Source: Phycisphaerae bacterium
GTDB taxonomy: Bacteria > Planctomycetota > Phycisphaerae > Sedimentisphaerales > SM23-30
DNA length: 64,000 nt
Reading direction: 5' to 3'
NCBI GenBank assembly: GCA_016342495.1
Contig: JAEIOG010000004.1
Coordinates: 1-64,000, forward strand
This document shows positions 37,142-46,887 of this stretch, piece after piece. Below the pieces are notes generated by a model, which worked only from the letters and a program-made list of their open reading frames with translations, did not search any database and was not told where the DNA came from. The number at the start of each line of letters is the position of its first letter. Position 1 is the stretch's first letter. Position numbers and translations under genes: made by a program.

Positions 37142-38161
37142 TTATTGTTCAAGTTCATCTTGCATTTCGCTGGCTTTGGGTAGATGTCCACCAAAAATAG
37201 GCACCAGTCCGCCCGGTAGCGAAGCGGCATAACCCAATATTCGAACCAGAACCGCCAATGCCGCCGCATCAGTATGCGCGGTTTGGGGCGATGATGGATC
37301 GATAACCATGCCAAACAGGAAGATAATCAATCCTTCGCTGACACCTAAGCCACCGGGGATTGGAATCGCCGAGCTAATGACCCAGATAATAGGCATAATT
37401 ATGAAGCATTGCAGGAAAGTCACCTTTTCAAAGCCTAAAGATAAAGCCAGCAACCAAATCGCTACTATCGAAAAACTTTGGATAACAACTGTCATCAGGA
37501 AAGTCAGCCCAATAGTTTTAATGTGGCTGCGATAGACATTGATAGCTTGTTCGGCTTTTTGCAATAAGGAGGCAAATGGTAGTTTTTTCAGTAAGCCAGA
37601 GAGCATCATTCGTTTACGAATAGGTTTGCATAATGCTATGGCACTGCCAATAATCATAATAAGTAATATTCCCCAGAGGAACCAGCGGATATGGAAAGTC
37701 CGGGAATTGATAGTATAAACAAGTTCATCGCCAGCGAATATTCCTGCAATTGATGCCACGCAGATCATGGCAACCAGGCCAACAATTCTATCGACAAATA
37801 CAGTTACAACGGCAGCGACTTTCTGGTGGTCTTTGCTGTGATGACGTATGTACCAGGCTTTGAGTAAGTCGCCCCCGACGGCTCCGGGCATCATACTATT
37901 GTAGAAAAATCCCAGATAGGTCAGTTTGATCGTCTGCCAGGGTGAAATATCGACTTTATGAGGTTTCAACAACATAAGCCATCTGAGCCCGAGTAGTACC
38001 TGAGCAGCTAATTGAATTGGTATGGCCAACAGGATAATAGACCAGTTGGTACTTTTAAGAATCGTTACCAGCTCTTTACGATCAATACGGGAAGCTAAAA
38101 ATATAATTGCTGTTAGGGCTACTGCCAGCCAGACCAGGTTTTTTATGACTTTTTTCTGCAA
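37142..38161 (-). CDS. Lysylphosphatidylglycerol synthase TM-domain (flippase-like) membrane protein
   Basis: A polytopic inner-membrane protein of the LPG_synthase_TM / UPF0104 family (related to the MprF flippase domain and archaeal AglD). Seen features: an opening helix LVWLAVALTAIIFLASRID, the family's GLRWLMLLKPH and LGFFYNSMMPGAVGGDLLKAWYIRHHS motif, and IPGGLGVSEGLIIFLFGM near the end. Likely lipid or glycolipid transport; it lacks the soluble aminoacyltransferase domain. The start is uncertain: TTG at 38161 has TAAGG about 8 bases upstream and fits the family N-terminus; a TTG at 38287 would add 42 residues that do not look conserved. It is 125 bases upstream of plsY on the same strand. 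Confidence 0.8.
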   Translation of the reverse strand: MQKKVIKNLVWLAVALTAIIFLASRIDRKELVTILKSTNWSIILLAIPIQLAAQVLLGLRWLMLLKPHKVDISPWQTIKLTYLGFFYNSMMPGAVGGDLLKAWYIRHHSKDHQKVAAVVTVFVDRIVGLVAMICVASIAGIFAGDELVYTINSRTFHIRWFLWGILLIMIIGSAIALCKPIRKRMMLSGLLKKLPFASLLQKAEQAINVYRSHIKTIGLTFLMTVVIQSFSIVAIWLLALSLGFEKVTFLQCFIIMPIIWVISSAIPIPGGLGVSEGLIIFLFGMVIDPSSPQTAHTDAAALAVLVRILGYAASLPGGLVPIFGGHLPKASEMQDELEQ

Positions 38162-38592
38162 ATTATGGGCCTTATTTTTATGTTTTTGGGTGCCAGTTAC
38201 AGTTCTAAATGTTAAATAATGCAGTTTTTCGGTTCTGCTATGTATATCATCGACATAAAGAACTAAAAACTGGAAGAACCAGAACAAATATGCCGACGTA
38301 TAATAAATAAGAATGTGTTATTAAGCAAAGGCAAAAAGCACAGACTACTGTCAGTGAGTCAATTATTATCAATTGAAAGATTATAATTAGCTGTTTTTGT
38401 TGACAAAGTATCGACAGTAAGTTATTGTAAGACAAAGGAATATGTGCCATAAGGCTGTTTATTGACCGGCCCAGTTTATCATTAGTTGTGCCGATTTAAG
38501 TTTTTCCTTAAAAAATTTAACCTTATGGCCAAACCTATAAACCCAGCCTACCGCAAGCTGATATTATTTTCAGCTTTACGGGAGTTTTTAAT
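38162..38592. other. Divergent intergenic region
   Basis: About 430 A+T-rich bases between divergent genes. It holds a stem AAGCTG/CAGCTT at 38555-38576 just before the ribosome-binding site (GGGAG) of the HEAT gene. I see no other supported feature. Confidence 0.45.
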
Positions 38593-41046
38593 ATGTTTGG
38601 CAAAAAGACAAAACCCATGATTATCGGACTGACTCTGGCAATAGCCGGTTTTTGTTCCTGGTGTTTTGCTCAGGAAGCTCCGGTCGCTCCGGCCAGTCAG
38701 ATTGATATTTCCATTCAGACAATACTGTCATTAGATACCCCGGTGGAATTACGTCAAAGTCATGCGGTGTTATTGCTGAAAGACCCTGCTTCCCATCAGC
38801 CGATCGTTGATAAAATTCTTATGGGCCAAAATCATATCGAAGCTAAGATTATTATTTGTAAGGCTCTGGCCAGTCAACATCTCAGCAGTACAGGCTTAGG
38901 TCAGGTAGAATCGCTACCAACATTATTTACCCAGCCTTTATTTGGATTATTGGGTTCAGATGATTCAGAACTTTCAAAATGGTCAGCCAGGGCACTGGTT
39001 CGCTGTCGCAATGGCGTAACAGATCAGCTTGGTGCTATCATTACTAATTCTGCTGAAAAACCTAAATTGAGAATTGCCGCGATGGATGCCCTGAAACTTA
39101 TTCCGGGTAAAGACGCGGTAAAAGTTTTAGCTGATGCTTTATCGGATACAGACCCCCAGATAGCAAAGCAGGCTTCTGAAGCGATGGCTCAAATGTTGTG
39201 TGTAACTTATGCTGTTGATGCCCAACAATATAAGGATAATTGGAAGAGCTATATTGAAAATGTGGTAGATGAAAAAGATTTCATTATTCGCCAACTTGAA
39301 TGGCAGCGTAAGCAATACCAGCAGACCAAAGTTCAGTTAACTGCCGTTGACCAGCAGAGCCAGCTTTGGAAGCAGCGGTTTCTTAGTGCTGAATCAGCAA
39401 AGTTTGACAGACTAAACACTCAGGGGCGTCAGGACTTGCTTTTGTCTTATATAAACGGCAAAGATGAGGATATGCTGATCTGGGCATTAGAACAGATGGC
39501 TAAATGGGCTCAAACTACCCCGATTCAAAAAGATATTGCCAGCAAGCTTGTCGAACAGATTAAACCTCTGATCGAATCTACTTCTGATCGGATCAGGGTT
39601 TTGACAGGGCAGGTTCTGTTGGGGATCGACAAGGATATTATTTCTCCTTTGGCCGCAGAACTATTGGAAAGGCTTAAAAAAGAAGATAGCAATAGTTGGC
39701 AAGTGCAAATTGCTTTTATTGATACACTGGGCAAAATTGGCTATCAACCAGCTATCGAGACTATTGCCGCCATTGGGAACCAGGCCAATAATTCTCCTTT
39801 GGCCGCAGCAAATGTCAGAGCCTTAGCTAAGATATTCAGTGCGGAGTCTAATACTATCGACAAAACGCAGGCCGAACAGATTTTTTCAGTTTTGACCAAA
39901 GAAACCCAATGGTCCGAAGTTAAATTTGAACAATGTAAAGCTATACGCAATATGTCAGAGTATGCCGATTATTATGTTTTGATAAAAGGCAGGTTTGAGC
40001 AATTCCTGAAGAATTCTTTAGCGGACAAAAACGCTATGGTACGCAGTCAGGCAGTACCGGCTTTGGCTAATATAGAAAAAAACTCAGCTCTGGGCTCACT
40101 GTTGAAGCCTGTCAATATGCTCGATGACGAAGATCGAAAAGTGCGATTTGCGGTCATTCCGGCTATTGGTAAATATGGCAATAAGGATCATCTGCCGATT
40201 TTGCGGCAAAGACTCAATATTGATCTTAATGCCAAGGACACCGAAGCTGCTGACCAGATTTATTCGGCAATGAAGAGTATTCTTGATAATATGACTATCG
40301 CCGATAATAATGCCTGGCTGGGGCAGCTTGATGCAACCGGACAGGATTCTAAGCTGGAAATTCAGGCGATTAATTCTCTACGCGAAAAGATTAATAAAGC
40401 TGTCGCTCAGGGCAAAGTCAGTGAAGCGGAAATTCTAATCGAAATTAATGCGATGATTAAGCAGGCCACTGTGGAAATGCGGAATGGCCAGTTTTCTCAG
40501 GCTGCTTTGACGTATAAACAATTATCCGATAAAAAACTCAATGAAGTACAAGGAAAGCTTGTTTCTGAAGCGATGATTTCGATTATTGCTCATAATGATC
40601 TCAAAAAAAGTGGGCAGTTCATCGATGTTTTTGGCAAGCTTTCACCTGTCGTTGTTGCTGAACTTGCCACATCCCAGCAGTCTCAGGATAAGTTAATAGG
40701 CTTTTTCGCAGGTTTGAAAAGCGATAATGATATTGACCTGGAATTTAAATCGCAATTGTTGATTAGCTTTATTGTCCCTTTGAAGACTTTCCCACAAGCC
40801 CAGACGAAAACTCTTTGGCAAGAAAATATATCTCGTACTGCTAAGGAAATTGTGCAGTTGCAACTAAGTGAGTTTGCGGCAAATAAAAACGATAATCTCA
40901 AAGCGGTTGAGTTGTTAGTGAAGCTTAAGCCTGAACTGGTTGGCTATGACCCTAAGGCTGAAATTGCGGTACGTAAAACGACTATGGAGAAGTTTTTGAC
41001 TATTCTTAACCCACCGGCAACGGTCGTTAAAGAACCAGCGAAATAG
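38593..41046 (+). CDS. Exported HEAT-repeat protein
   Basis: An 817-residue exported protein with a signal peptide ending CFA (about residue 25). Most of the chain consists of HEAT-like alpha-helical repeats, for example KLRIAAMDALKLIPGKDAVKVLADALSDTDPQIAKQASEAMAQML and NAMVRSQAVPALANI / KVRFAVIPAIGKYGNKDHLPIL. A coiled-coil-like Gln-rich segment occurs around 235-260. Such proteins act as binding scaffolds in the periplasm; no enzyme domain is seen. GGGAG precedes the ATG. The gene is separated from hisF by a 640-base non-coding stretch with a terminator at 41108, so it is probably monocistronic. Confidence 0.75.
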   Translation: MFGKKTKPMIIGLTLAIAGFCSWCFAQEAPVAPASQIDISIQTILSLDTPVELRQSHAVLLLKDPASHQPIVDKILMGQNHIEAKIIICKALASQHLSSTGLGQVESLPTLFTQPLFGLLGSDDSELSKWSARALVRCRNGVTDQLGAIITNSAEKPKLRIAAMDALKLIPGKDAVKVLADALSDTDPQIAKQASEAMAQMLCVTYAVDAQQYKDNWKSYIENVVDEKDFIIRQLEWQRKQYQQTKVQLTAVDQQSQLWKQRFLSAESAKFDRLNTQGRQDLLLSYINGKDEDMLIWALEQMAKWAQTTPIQKDIASKLVEQIKPLIESTSDRIRVLTGQVLLGIDKDIISPLAAELLERLKKEDSNSWQVQIAFIDTLGKIGYQPAIETIAAIGNQANNSPLAAANVRALAKIFSAESNTIDKTQAEQIFSVLTKETQWSEVKFEQCKAIRNMSEYADYYVLIKGRFEQFLKNSLADKNAMVRSQAVPALANIEKNSALGSLLKPVNMLDDEDRKVRFAVIPAIGKYGNKDHLPILRQRLNIDLNAKDTEAADQIYSAMKSILDNMTIADNNAWLGQLDATGQDSKLEIQAINSLREKINKAVAQGKVSEAEILIEINAMIKQATVEMRNGQFSQAALTYKQLSDKKLNEVQGKLVSEAMISIIAHNDLKKSGQFIDVFGKLSPVVVAELATSQQSQDKLIGFFAGLKSDNDIDLEFKSQLLISFIVPLKTFPQAQTKTLWQENISRTAKEIVQLQLSEFAANKNDNLKAVELLVKLKPELVGYDPKAEIAVRKTTMEKFLTILNPPATVVKEPAK

Positions 41047-41107
41047 TGCAATCAAATTTTTTTACCAAAAATCTGGTCCGATAACTATGATTTATGCCCG
41101 AAAAAAA

Positions 41108-41133
41108 AGCCCGCCTCTGTGGTGGGTTTTGGT
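41108..41133 (+). terminator. Terminator after the HEAT gene
   Basis: CCCGCC (41110-41115) pairs with GGTGGG (41121-41126, one G-T pair), then TTTTGGTTT. Eight A residues precede the stem, so it could also terminate in the other direction. Confidence 0.55.
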
Positions 41134-41689
41134 TTCGGCCTCTGACTGACCAAGGAGATCAAATAAAGAAGATACACTAATAGTAAAATACAAATCAGGC
41201 AGAGGCAAATAAATGTGGGGGAAAAAGTGGAAAAAATGGTAAAAATAAGTTAAAAAAGTGAAAAAAAGGTGGAAAATGTGTAGAATCGGGCCCGTTGTAG
41301 CCCGCTTTTTTTTTGAAAAAATCCCGCCTCCGCAGGTAGGATCGGACGTCAAAACGTCCTGGAGAATAGATGAGGCTAAATAAAAGATAAGATATAAACA
41401 GAATAGAGGCAAGGAGTTAGGGGTAAATTTATAGGTATAAATTTATCTTTAGGGTGGAAAAGGTGTTTTTTTATGATTTTGGGGGTAAGCGTAATTAATT
41501 CTTAAGTCGTTGTCAATGTTGACTTTATATAGATTTATAGAAAATAATGTTGCTTAAAATCTGATATTCACTAGAATAGTAACTTCATAGCTTGTGAAAT
41601 GTATTACATCTATGAAGAAACCTGCGAAAGAACCTACCGGCTACCTGCCTATAGATGAGCATAAGTATTGTGCTCCAAATGACTTATAT
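41134..41689. other. Intergenic region with purine-rich tract and second terminator
   Basis: About 550 bases without a gene. A strongly purine-biased G/A tract spans about 41217-41280, almost free of C. Next is a second terminator-like stem CGGGC/GCCCG at 41287-41304 followed by nine T residues, then a perfect stem GGACGT/ACGTCC around CAAA at 41344-41359. The open frame of hisF extends upstream to 41594 but that part does not look conserved. Confidence 0.5.
41287..41314 (+). terminator. Terminator-like hairpin without an adjacent gene
   Basis: CGGGC / GCCCG with an 8-base loop followed by C and nine T residues. It lies 240 bases after the HEAT gene and beyond an earlier terminator, so it may end a small RNA or act as a back-up. 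Confidence 0.5.
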
Positions 41690-42457
41690 ATGTTAGCAAA
41701 AAGAATAATACCATGTCTGGACGTTGCTGATGGCCGCGTGGTCAAAGGCGTAAAGTTTTTTGACCATGTCGATGCCGGCTCGGTAATCCAATGCGCCAAG
41801 CGATATGAACAGCAAGGTGCTGATGAATTAGTATTTTATGATATAACAGCCAGCCATGAAAAACGTGATTTAACATTGGATGTACTACGTGAATGTAGCG
41901 AAAATGTGTTTATGCCTTTGACGGTTGGCGGGGGGATACGTACCATTGACGATGTGCGGATAATGCTGAATAATGGCGCTGATAAGGTAAGTATTAATAC
42001 TGCTGCGGTATTAGATCAGTCATTGATTAAAGAGTCGGCATTACGATTTGGTAGTCAATGTATAGTATTGGCTATTGACGCGAATCGAGTGGTTAAGGGT
42101 GGTATTGAGCGTTGGGAAGTATTTATCAATGGTGGTCGCAAAGGAACAGGCATTGATGTAATGGATTGGGTGAGAAAAGCGCGTGATGACGGAGCAGGCG
42201 AGATTGTACTGAATGTGATGAATGCTGATGGCACGAAAGCGGGTTATGATATTGAGATGACCAGTGCCGTAGCAGATGAAGTGAATATTCCGGTGGTGGC
42301 CTCAGGAGGAGCAGGCACGCTGGAAGATATGTATGAAGTGTTGACAGAAGGCAAGGCAGAAGCTGCATTGGCGGCCAGCATATTTCATTTTGGTGAATAT
42401 ACGATAGGCCAGGTAAAAGAATATTTGGCAAATCGTGGCGTAGTGGTACGTACTTAG
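41690..42457 (+). CDS. hisF: Imidazole glycerol phosphate synthase cyclase subunit HisF
   Basis: A 255-residue (beta/alpha)8-barrel enzyme of histidine synthesis. It uses ammonia from HisH to close the imidazole ring and releases AICAR. Catalytic Asp11 in [14 protein letters not shown] and Asp130 in LAIDANRV are both present, as are the phosphate-binding GGGIR and ASGGAG loops. Its partner hisH and the other his genes are not in the window; it stands alone before pilT. ATG 41690 gives the family length although no clear ribosome-binding site precedes it; an upstream in-frame ATG at 41612 would add 26 residues ([18 protein letters not shown]...) of unknown nature. Confidence 0.95.
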   Translation: MLAKRIIPCLDVADGRVVKGVKFFDHVDAGSVIQCAKRYEQQGADELVFYDITASHEKRDLTLDVLRECSENVFMPLTVGGGIRTIDDVRIMLNNGADKVSINTAAVLDQSLIKESALRFGSQCIVLAIDANRVVKGGIERWEVFINGGRKGTGIDVMDWVRKARDDGAGEIVLNVMNADGTKAGYDIEMTSAVADEVNIPVVASGGAGTLEDMYEVLTEGKAEAALAASIFHFGEYTIGQVKEYLANRGVVVRT

Positions 42458-42461
42458 AAAA

Positions 42462-42492
42462 GACATAAGGCAAAAGGCATAAGGCATAAGTT
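42462..42492. repeat. AAGGCATAAGGC oligomer repeat
   Basis: Short tandem variants of 'AAGGCA(T/A)AA' between hisF and pilT. The same family occurs at 35582-35602, 50779-50788, 51886-51908 (reverse), 54607-54635 and 55292-55311 (reverse). Confidence 0.6.
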
Positions 42493-42551
42493 GCTGGAAT
42501 GGATTTTGCGATATATAGATATAAGTCCCTGTATTAGATAGGAGATAAAAA

Positions 42552-43685
42552 TTGGATAAGCAACCGATTTCCCAGCATTCTTCAAAAGATAAGATTCCAG
42601 TGATAAATAAGTATTTTACTGCGACAATTAAGTCAGAAGGTTCAGATTTACATTTAAAGGCCGATTGTATACCTCGGATTCGATCCAAGGGTTCACTGAG
42701 AAATACGACAAGTGGAGTTATACCTGAAGCCCAGATGGAAGAGATGATCTATGAGATTCTAACTGAGAGTCAAAAGAAATTTTTTCTGGAAAATGGTGCG
42801 CTTGATTTTGCCTATGATTTTGGTGATACCGACCGTTTTCGTGTTAATATTTTTCGTCAGCGTGGCAAGATATCTCTGGTAGCTCGTCGTGTTAGTTCGA
42901 TCATTCCTGATTTTAACACATTGAATTTGCCACCGATTATTCAGGATATATCAGACTATCATCAAGGTTTGATTCTTGTGACCGGTGTTACCGGTTCCGG
43001 TAAATCAACAACAATTGCCTCGATGATAGATCGTATTGTAAAACAACGTCCTTGTCATGTTGTGACTGTGGAAGATCCAATTGAATATATTTATACCGAT
43101 TCAAAAGGATTGGTGAATCAGCGTGAAGTTGGTATAGACTGTGTCAGTTTTGAAGATGCTTTGCGTTCTTTGATGCGTGAAGACCCAGATGTAGCATTGG
43201 TTGGTGAGATACGAGATTTTACGACATTGAATGCGGCAATCAAAGCCGCAGAAACAGGCCATCAGGTATTTGGAACGCTTCACAGTACCGATGCCTATCA
43301 GTCAGTTACCCGTATGCTTGATTTGACACCCGAAGTGGAACGGTATATGGTTCGTCAGGCATTGGTGGGTAATTTGAAAGCGATTGTATGTCAGCGTTTG
43401 CTGCCTACGATTCGCAAAGAGGTTCCCCGTGTACCAGCATTAGAGATATTATTGGTAAATGGAGTAACCAGGAAGTTAATTGCTGATGAAAGAGAAGTTG
43501 ATATCCCATCGGTTATAAAATCTTCCTATGCCGATGGCATGGTTGACTTTAATGAATCACTCCGTCGTTTGATAGTTTCAGAGATGATCGATATCAAGAT
43601 AGCATATAATTATTCGACAAATGTAGATGAATTGAAGATGGCAATGAAGGGTATCAAGACCACCGCTTCGACGCTTATTGGTTAA
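42552..43685 (+). CDS. pilT: Type IV pilus retraction ATPase PilT
   Basis: A 377-residue secretion-superfamily ATPase. Walker A is GVTGSGKS (145-152); the Asp box is VVTVEDPIEYIY; Walker B is PDVALVGEIRD; and the His box is GHQVFGTLHSTDA. The N-terminal 140 residues are the PAS-like domain of the family with SDLHLKADCIPRIR. It hexamerises and depolymerises type IV pili. The start is TTG at 42552, with TAGGAG about 8 bases upstream. It precedes a degenerate PilB-like gene and a CvpA-like gene and could form one transcript with them. Other pilus genes (pilC, pilM, pilQ) are absent here. Confidence 0.92.
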   Translation: MDKQPISQHSSKDKIPVINKYFTATIKSEGSDLHLKADCIPRIRSKGSLRNTTSGVIPEAQMEEMIYEILTESQKKFFLENGALDFAYDFGDTDRFRVNIFRQRGKISLVARRVSSIIPDFNTLNLPPIIQDISDYHQGLILVTGVTGSGKSTTIASMIDRIVKQRPCHVVTVEDPIEYIYTDSKGLVNQREVGIDCVSFEDALRSLMREDPDVALVGEIRDFTTLNAAIKAAETGHQVFGTLHSTDAYQSVTRMLDLTPEVERYMVRQALVGNLKAIVCQRLLPTIRKEVPRVPALEILLVNGVTRKLIADEREVDIPSVIKSSYADGMVDFNESLRRLIVSEMIDIKIAYNYSTNVDELKMAMKGIKTTASTLIG

Positions 43686-43792
43686 TGCGGTTGCAAGATT
43701 AGTGATTGCAATTGGCGTCTATAGTTAATTAAATTTGGAATTATGCTCGCAAAGTGAAGCGAGCCAGAAATAATATTTTTATGGAGCAACTG

Positions 43793-45442
43793 ATGGTTAC
43801 AGAGGTATTGGCTCAATCGGTTACCCTGGGTGGCTATATAGCGATTTGGGAAGTGATCATATTTGTGGTTTTTTTCGGTTTTTGGGCATGGGTAGGCCAG
43901 TGGGCCGACAAAGATGCCCCGGCAGTGAACACCAACCGGACATTATGGAATAATATATATCTGGCCAGCGGCACCTTAATTTTGATATTGTGGTTCATAG
44001 TACCGGCCCCGTTTTTTGTTTGCCTTTTGATGTTCCTGGTGATTTGGGGAGTGGTTTCGGCGGTGTATGTAATGCACCGAAACGCACGAGTTCCTCAGAA
44101 TCAGACTATATTGACGAAAGATCATGTCGCCTGGCTGTTAAGTCCAGAAGGTCGGGGTAAATCGATTCATCATGCCCGTTTAGAATTCATTTCCGTGAAT
44201 GATAATGAATTGCCTGTGCCTCACCGAGAAGATCCTGAATACCACGGTTATCTTATTGCAGAAGAGATGCTGCATGACATGGTCCAGCGTCGCGTGAGTC
44301 ATTGTCGTGTTACCCCCAAAGGTGAAACTTATCAGATTCAATATGTAATAGATGGTATTTCAACTGTTGCTGGTGAACATGAAAAAGAAGATGCCGAGCA
44401 GGCATTGATATATCTAAAAGCGGTGGCGGGTCTGGATGTTATGGATAAGCGTCGTCCCCAACATGGCAGTTTTTTCACGATTCGGATGAGAGACAATACC
44501 ATAGGTTGGAGAATAGCAACTTCCGGCAGTACCCGTGGTGAACAGTTGACTTTAGAGCGGATAGAAGAAAAATCCCTGATTACTATGGAACAACTGGGAT
44601 TAAACAGTGATCAGCGAGAGCAGGTTCGCAAAGCCATCAAGAAAGATGGTGGAATTGTTCTTGTGACCGGTCCGGTGAAAAATGGTGTTTCTACCAGTGT
44701 GTATAGTATGGTAGATAAGCATGATGCATTTATTCAGAATATACATTCGCTGGAGTTGGAATTTTTAAGTGAATTTGACAATATAACACAAACAAAGATT
44801 AATGCAGAACCAGGTGCGCCTTCGCATTCTCGTCAATTACAATCATTGCTGCATACAGACCCTGATGTCTTGATGTTGGGTTTCATAGATGAGCCGGAAA
44901 TGGCACCATTACTGGTAAAAACCGTATCGGAAAATGCACATAAAAAGGTTTATGTGGTATTAAATGCCGACAGTGTTTTTGAAGCAATGGTGAAATGGAT
45001 GAAGATGGTCCAGTCGCCACGTAAGGTAGCAGAGACATTGATAGCGGTAACTAATCAGAGATTAGTGCGTAAGCTTTGTGAAGAATGTCGTGAAGCCTAT
45101 ATGCCCGATGCAGCAATGCTGAAGAAACTGAATTTACCGGTTGACAAGATCAAACAGTTTTATCGTCCGCCAACTGAGGTTATATATGATAAGAAGGGCA
45201 ATCCGATTTTATGTGAGAAGTGTCAGGGTACTGGTTATTATGAACGTACAGCAGTTTTTGAGACATTGTTTATCTCAGATGCCTTGCGTAAGCTTATTGC
45301 CAGCGGCGGCTCCTTAGAAGATATTCGGACGCAGTGTCGTAAAGAAAGAATGCTTTATCTGCAGGAGCAGGCCTTGCGAAAGGTTATCGACGGCACGACT
45401 AGTATTCAGGAAGTATTAAGAATATCAGGTAAGAAAAAGTAG
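43793..45442 (+). CDS. PilB/GspE-like protein with N-terminal membrane helices and degenerate Walker motifs
   Basis: A 549-residue relative of type II/IV secretion ATPases with odd features. The N-terminus carries three membrane segments (about residues 14-40, 55-70 and 73-95). The middle is the usual N2-like domain (HCRVTPKGETYQIQYVIDGIS and RRPQHGSFF). At the Walker A position the sequence is TGPVKNGVSTS (about 292-302), so the phosphate-binding lysine is replaced by Val; at Walker B it is DPDVLMLGFIDE where LVGEIRD is expected. The zinc site is intact (Cys429, Cys432, Cys474, Cys477 in CEEC and CEKC). It therefore probably cannot hydrolyse ATP and may be a membrane scaffold. ATG at 43793 has GGAG six bases upstream. 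Confidence 0.78.
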   Translation: MVTEVLAQSVTLGGYIAIWEVIIFVVFFGFWAWVGQWADKDAPAVNTNRTLWNNIYLASGTLILILWFIVPAPFFVCLLMFLVIWGVVSAVYVMHRNARVPQNQTILTKDHVAWLLSPEGRGKSIHHARLEFISVNDNELPVPHREDPEYHGYLIAEEMLHDMVQRRVSHCRVTPKGETYQIQYVIDGISTVAGEHEKEDAEQALIYLKAVAGLDVMDKRRPQHGSFFTIRMRDNTIGWRIATSGSTRGEQLTLERIEEKSLITMEQLGLNSDQREQVRKAIKKDGGIVLVTGPVKNGVSTSVYSMVDKHDAFIQNIHSLELEFLSEFDNITQTKINAEPGAPSHSRQLQSLLHTDPDVLMLGFIDEPEMAPLLVKTVSENAHKKVYVVLNADSVFEAMVKWMKMVQSPRKVAETLIAVTNQRLVRKLCEECREAYMPDAAMLKKLNLPVDKIKQFYRPPTEVIYDKKGNPILCEKCQGTGYYERTAVFETLFISDALRKLIASGGSLEDIRTQCRKERMLYLQEQALRKVIDGTTSIQEVLRISGKKK

Positions 45443-45510
45443 ATTACTGTTAGACAAAAGAAAGATAGTCGCTTGAGATAATAGAGCGGCTTTTATATAG
45501 GAGTTAAACA

Positions 45511-46719
45511 ATGGAATTTTTTGCCCAGTTAATATTGATAGTTATATTTTTGATACTGACATTTTTCCAGGTATTTTCCCAGGGTGTTTTCAGTTGTATC
45601 ATAATGGCGGTTCTAGCCGTAGTGTCATCAATAACAGCATTTAATTATTATGAGCCACTGGCAGCTTTGATGAGTGATTATGGTGTTAGTGTTGTTGGTC
45701 CTCAGGCGGTTTCATTTTTGGGTTTGTTTGCATTGACATTATTTGGTTTGCGACAGTTTTCCGATAGGTTTATTCGTGGTAATATGAATTTTCCCAAGTT
45801 TATTGATCGTGTGGGCTGTACATTTTTTGCCAGTATTACCAGTATGGTGATGGTTGGTGTTATTGCGATAGGTTTTCAGCTTATGCCCGTAGATGCTAAG
45901 ATAATGGGTTTTGATCGTTGTGAAAATCTTGAAGATGCTGAAGAAGATAATCATTTGTGGATTCGCGCCGATGAATTTGTATTATGGATAATTGAGCATT
46001 CCAGTCAATATTGTTTTGCAAATAATAATAATTTTTCGCAGCTGTACCCGAATGGATTTTTACGCGAGCAGTATTTTAACCGCATAACACCTAAAGGTTA
46101 TGAAGGTATGCGGCATGAGGCGGCTCATAATGCATTGTTGCAGACAAAAGATTCATTTTTTTATCGCACGGTCGATCCTGCGGAAATCAGTATTTTGATT
46201 GATAAAAAGAAAGTAGAGCCAACCGAAAAAGAAACCTATATATTGTTGACAATAGAAATTGATAGTGGTACCGAAGGCAGTAAGAAAGATAAAGGTTCTA
46301 CCGGGGCTCGTGATAATGATGGTAAGATTCGGATGGCATATGCGCATATGAAGCTGGTTGGTTATGATCCTAAGAATCCAAAGGGGGAATCATTTGCGGT
46401 TTATCCAATAGCCTATAAGCATGCTATCGGCCCAGGTGGTTTACCGGAAAATAAGCCAATGAAAAGAAAAGAGATGGCTAATCTGAAGATGTCTCTTCCG
46501 ATGCAGGGTGTAAAGCCTGATGATGGTGATTTTTCAGATTCTGGGAGTTTGACCAAAACCTTGCTGTTTAAGTGGCCAGCCAAGCTATCCAAAGATAATA
46601 TCATGTTTTTGGAGTTTAAGCGTTCTTCCAAGGCCGATATATCGATCAAGAAATTGCTGGAAGGGATAACTCTTGAAGAGGAAGATCCCGCAGCGAAACA
46701 AGAAGATGAGACAAAATAA
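45511..46719 (+). CDS. CvpA-like membrane protein with soluble C-terminal domain
   Basis: A 402-residue protein. The first 130 residues have four membrane segments with the spacing of the CvpA (colicin V production) family, including AFNYYEPLAALMSD and LFGLRQFSDRFIRG. The remaining 270 residues are a soluble domain rich in charged residues with no recognised motif. Its cellular role is unknown; CvpA relatives are linked to envelope homeostasis. TAGGAG eight bases before the ATG supports the start. It follows the degenerate PilB-like gene by 68 bases and ends at a strong terminator, so the two are likely co-transcribed. Confidence 0.6.
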   Translation: MEFFAQLILIVIFLILTFFQVFSQGVFSCIIMAVLAVVSSITAFNYYEPLAALMSDYGVSVVGPQAVSFLGLFALTLFGLRQFSDRFIRGNMNFPKFIDRVGCTFFASITSMVMVGVIAIGFQLMPVDAKIMGFDRCENLEDAEEDNHLWIRADEFVLWIIEHSSQYCFANNNNFSQLYPNGFLREQYFNRITPKGYEGMRHEAAHNALLQTKDSFFYRTVDPAEISILIDKKKVEPTEKETYILLTIEIDSGTEGSKKDKGSTGARDNDGKIRMAYAHMKLVGYDPKNPKGESFAVYPIAYKHAIGPGGLPENKPMKRKEMANLKMSLPMQGVKPDDGDFSDSGSLTKTLLFKWPAKLSKDNIMFLEFKRSSKADISIKKLLEGITLEEEDPAAKQEDETK

Positions 46720-46741
46720 ATTGTCCGATAGAAGCAAAATG

Positions 46742-46771
46742 AACCCCTTGGATTATCTGAGGGGTTTTTTT
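46742..46771 (+). terminator. Strong terminator after the CvpA-like gene
   Basis: AACCCCT (46742-46748) pairs with AGGGGTT (46760-46766), 11-base loop, then a T run to 46771. Confidence 0.9.
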
Positions 46772-46887
46772 ATATCTGCAGGCTGAAAAAATGATTAATG
46801 CTGTTAGTATATCGCTGTCATTAAGATTGAAATGTTGGTTTTTTTCTATTAGCTCAAAGGGTATTTAAGCGATATAATGGTTTTGTT

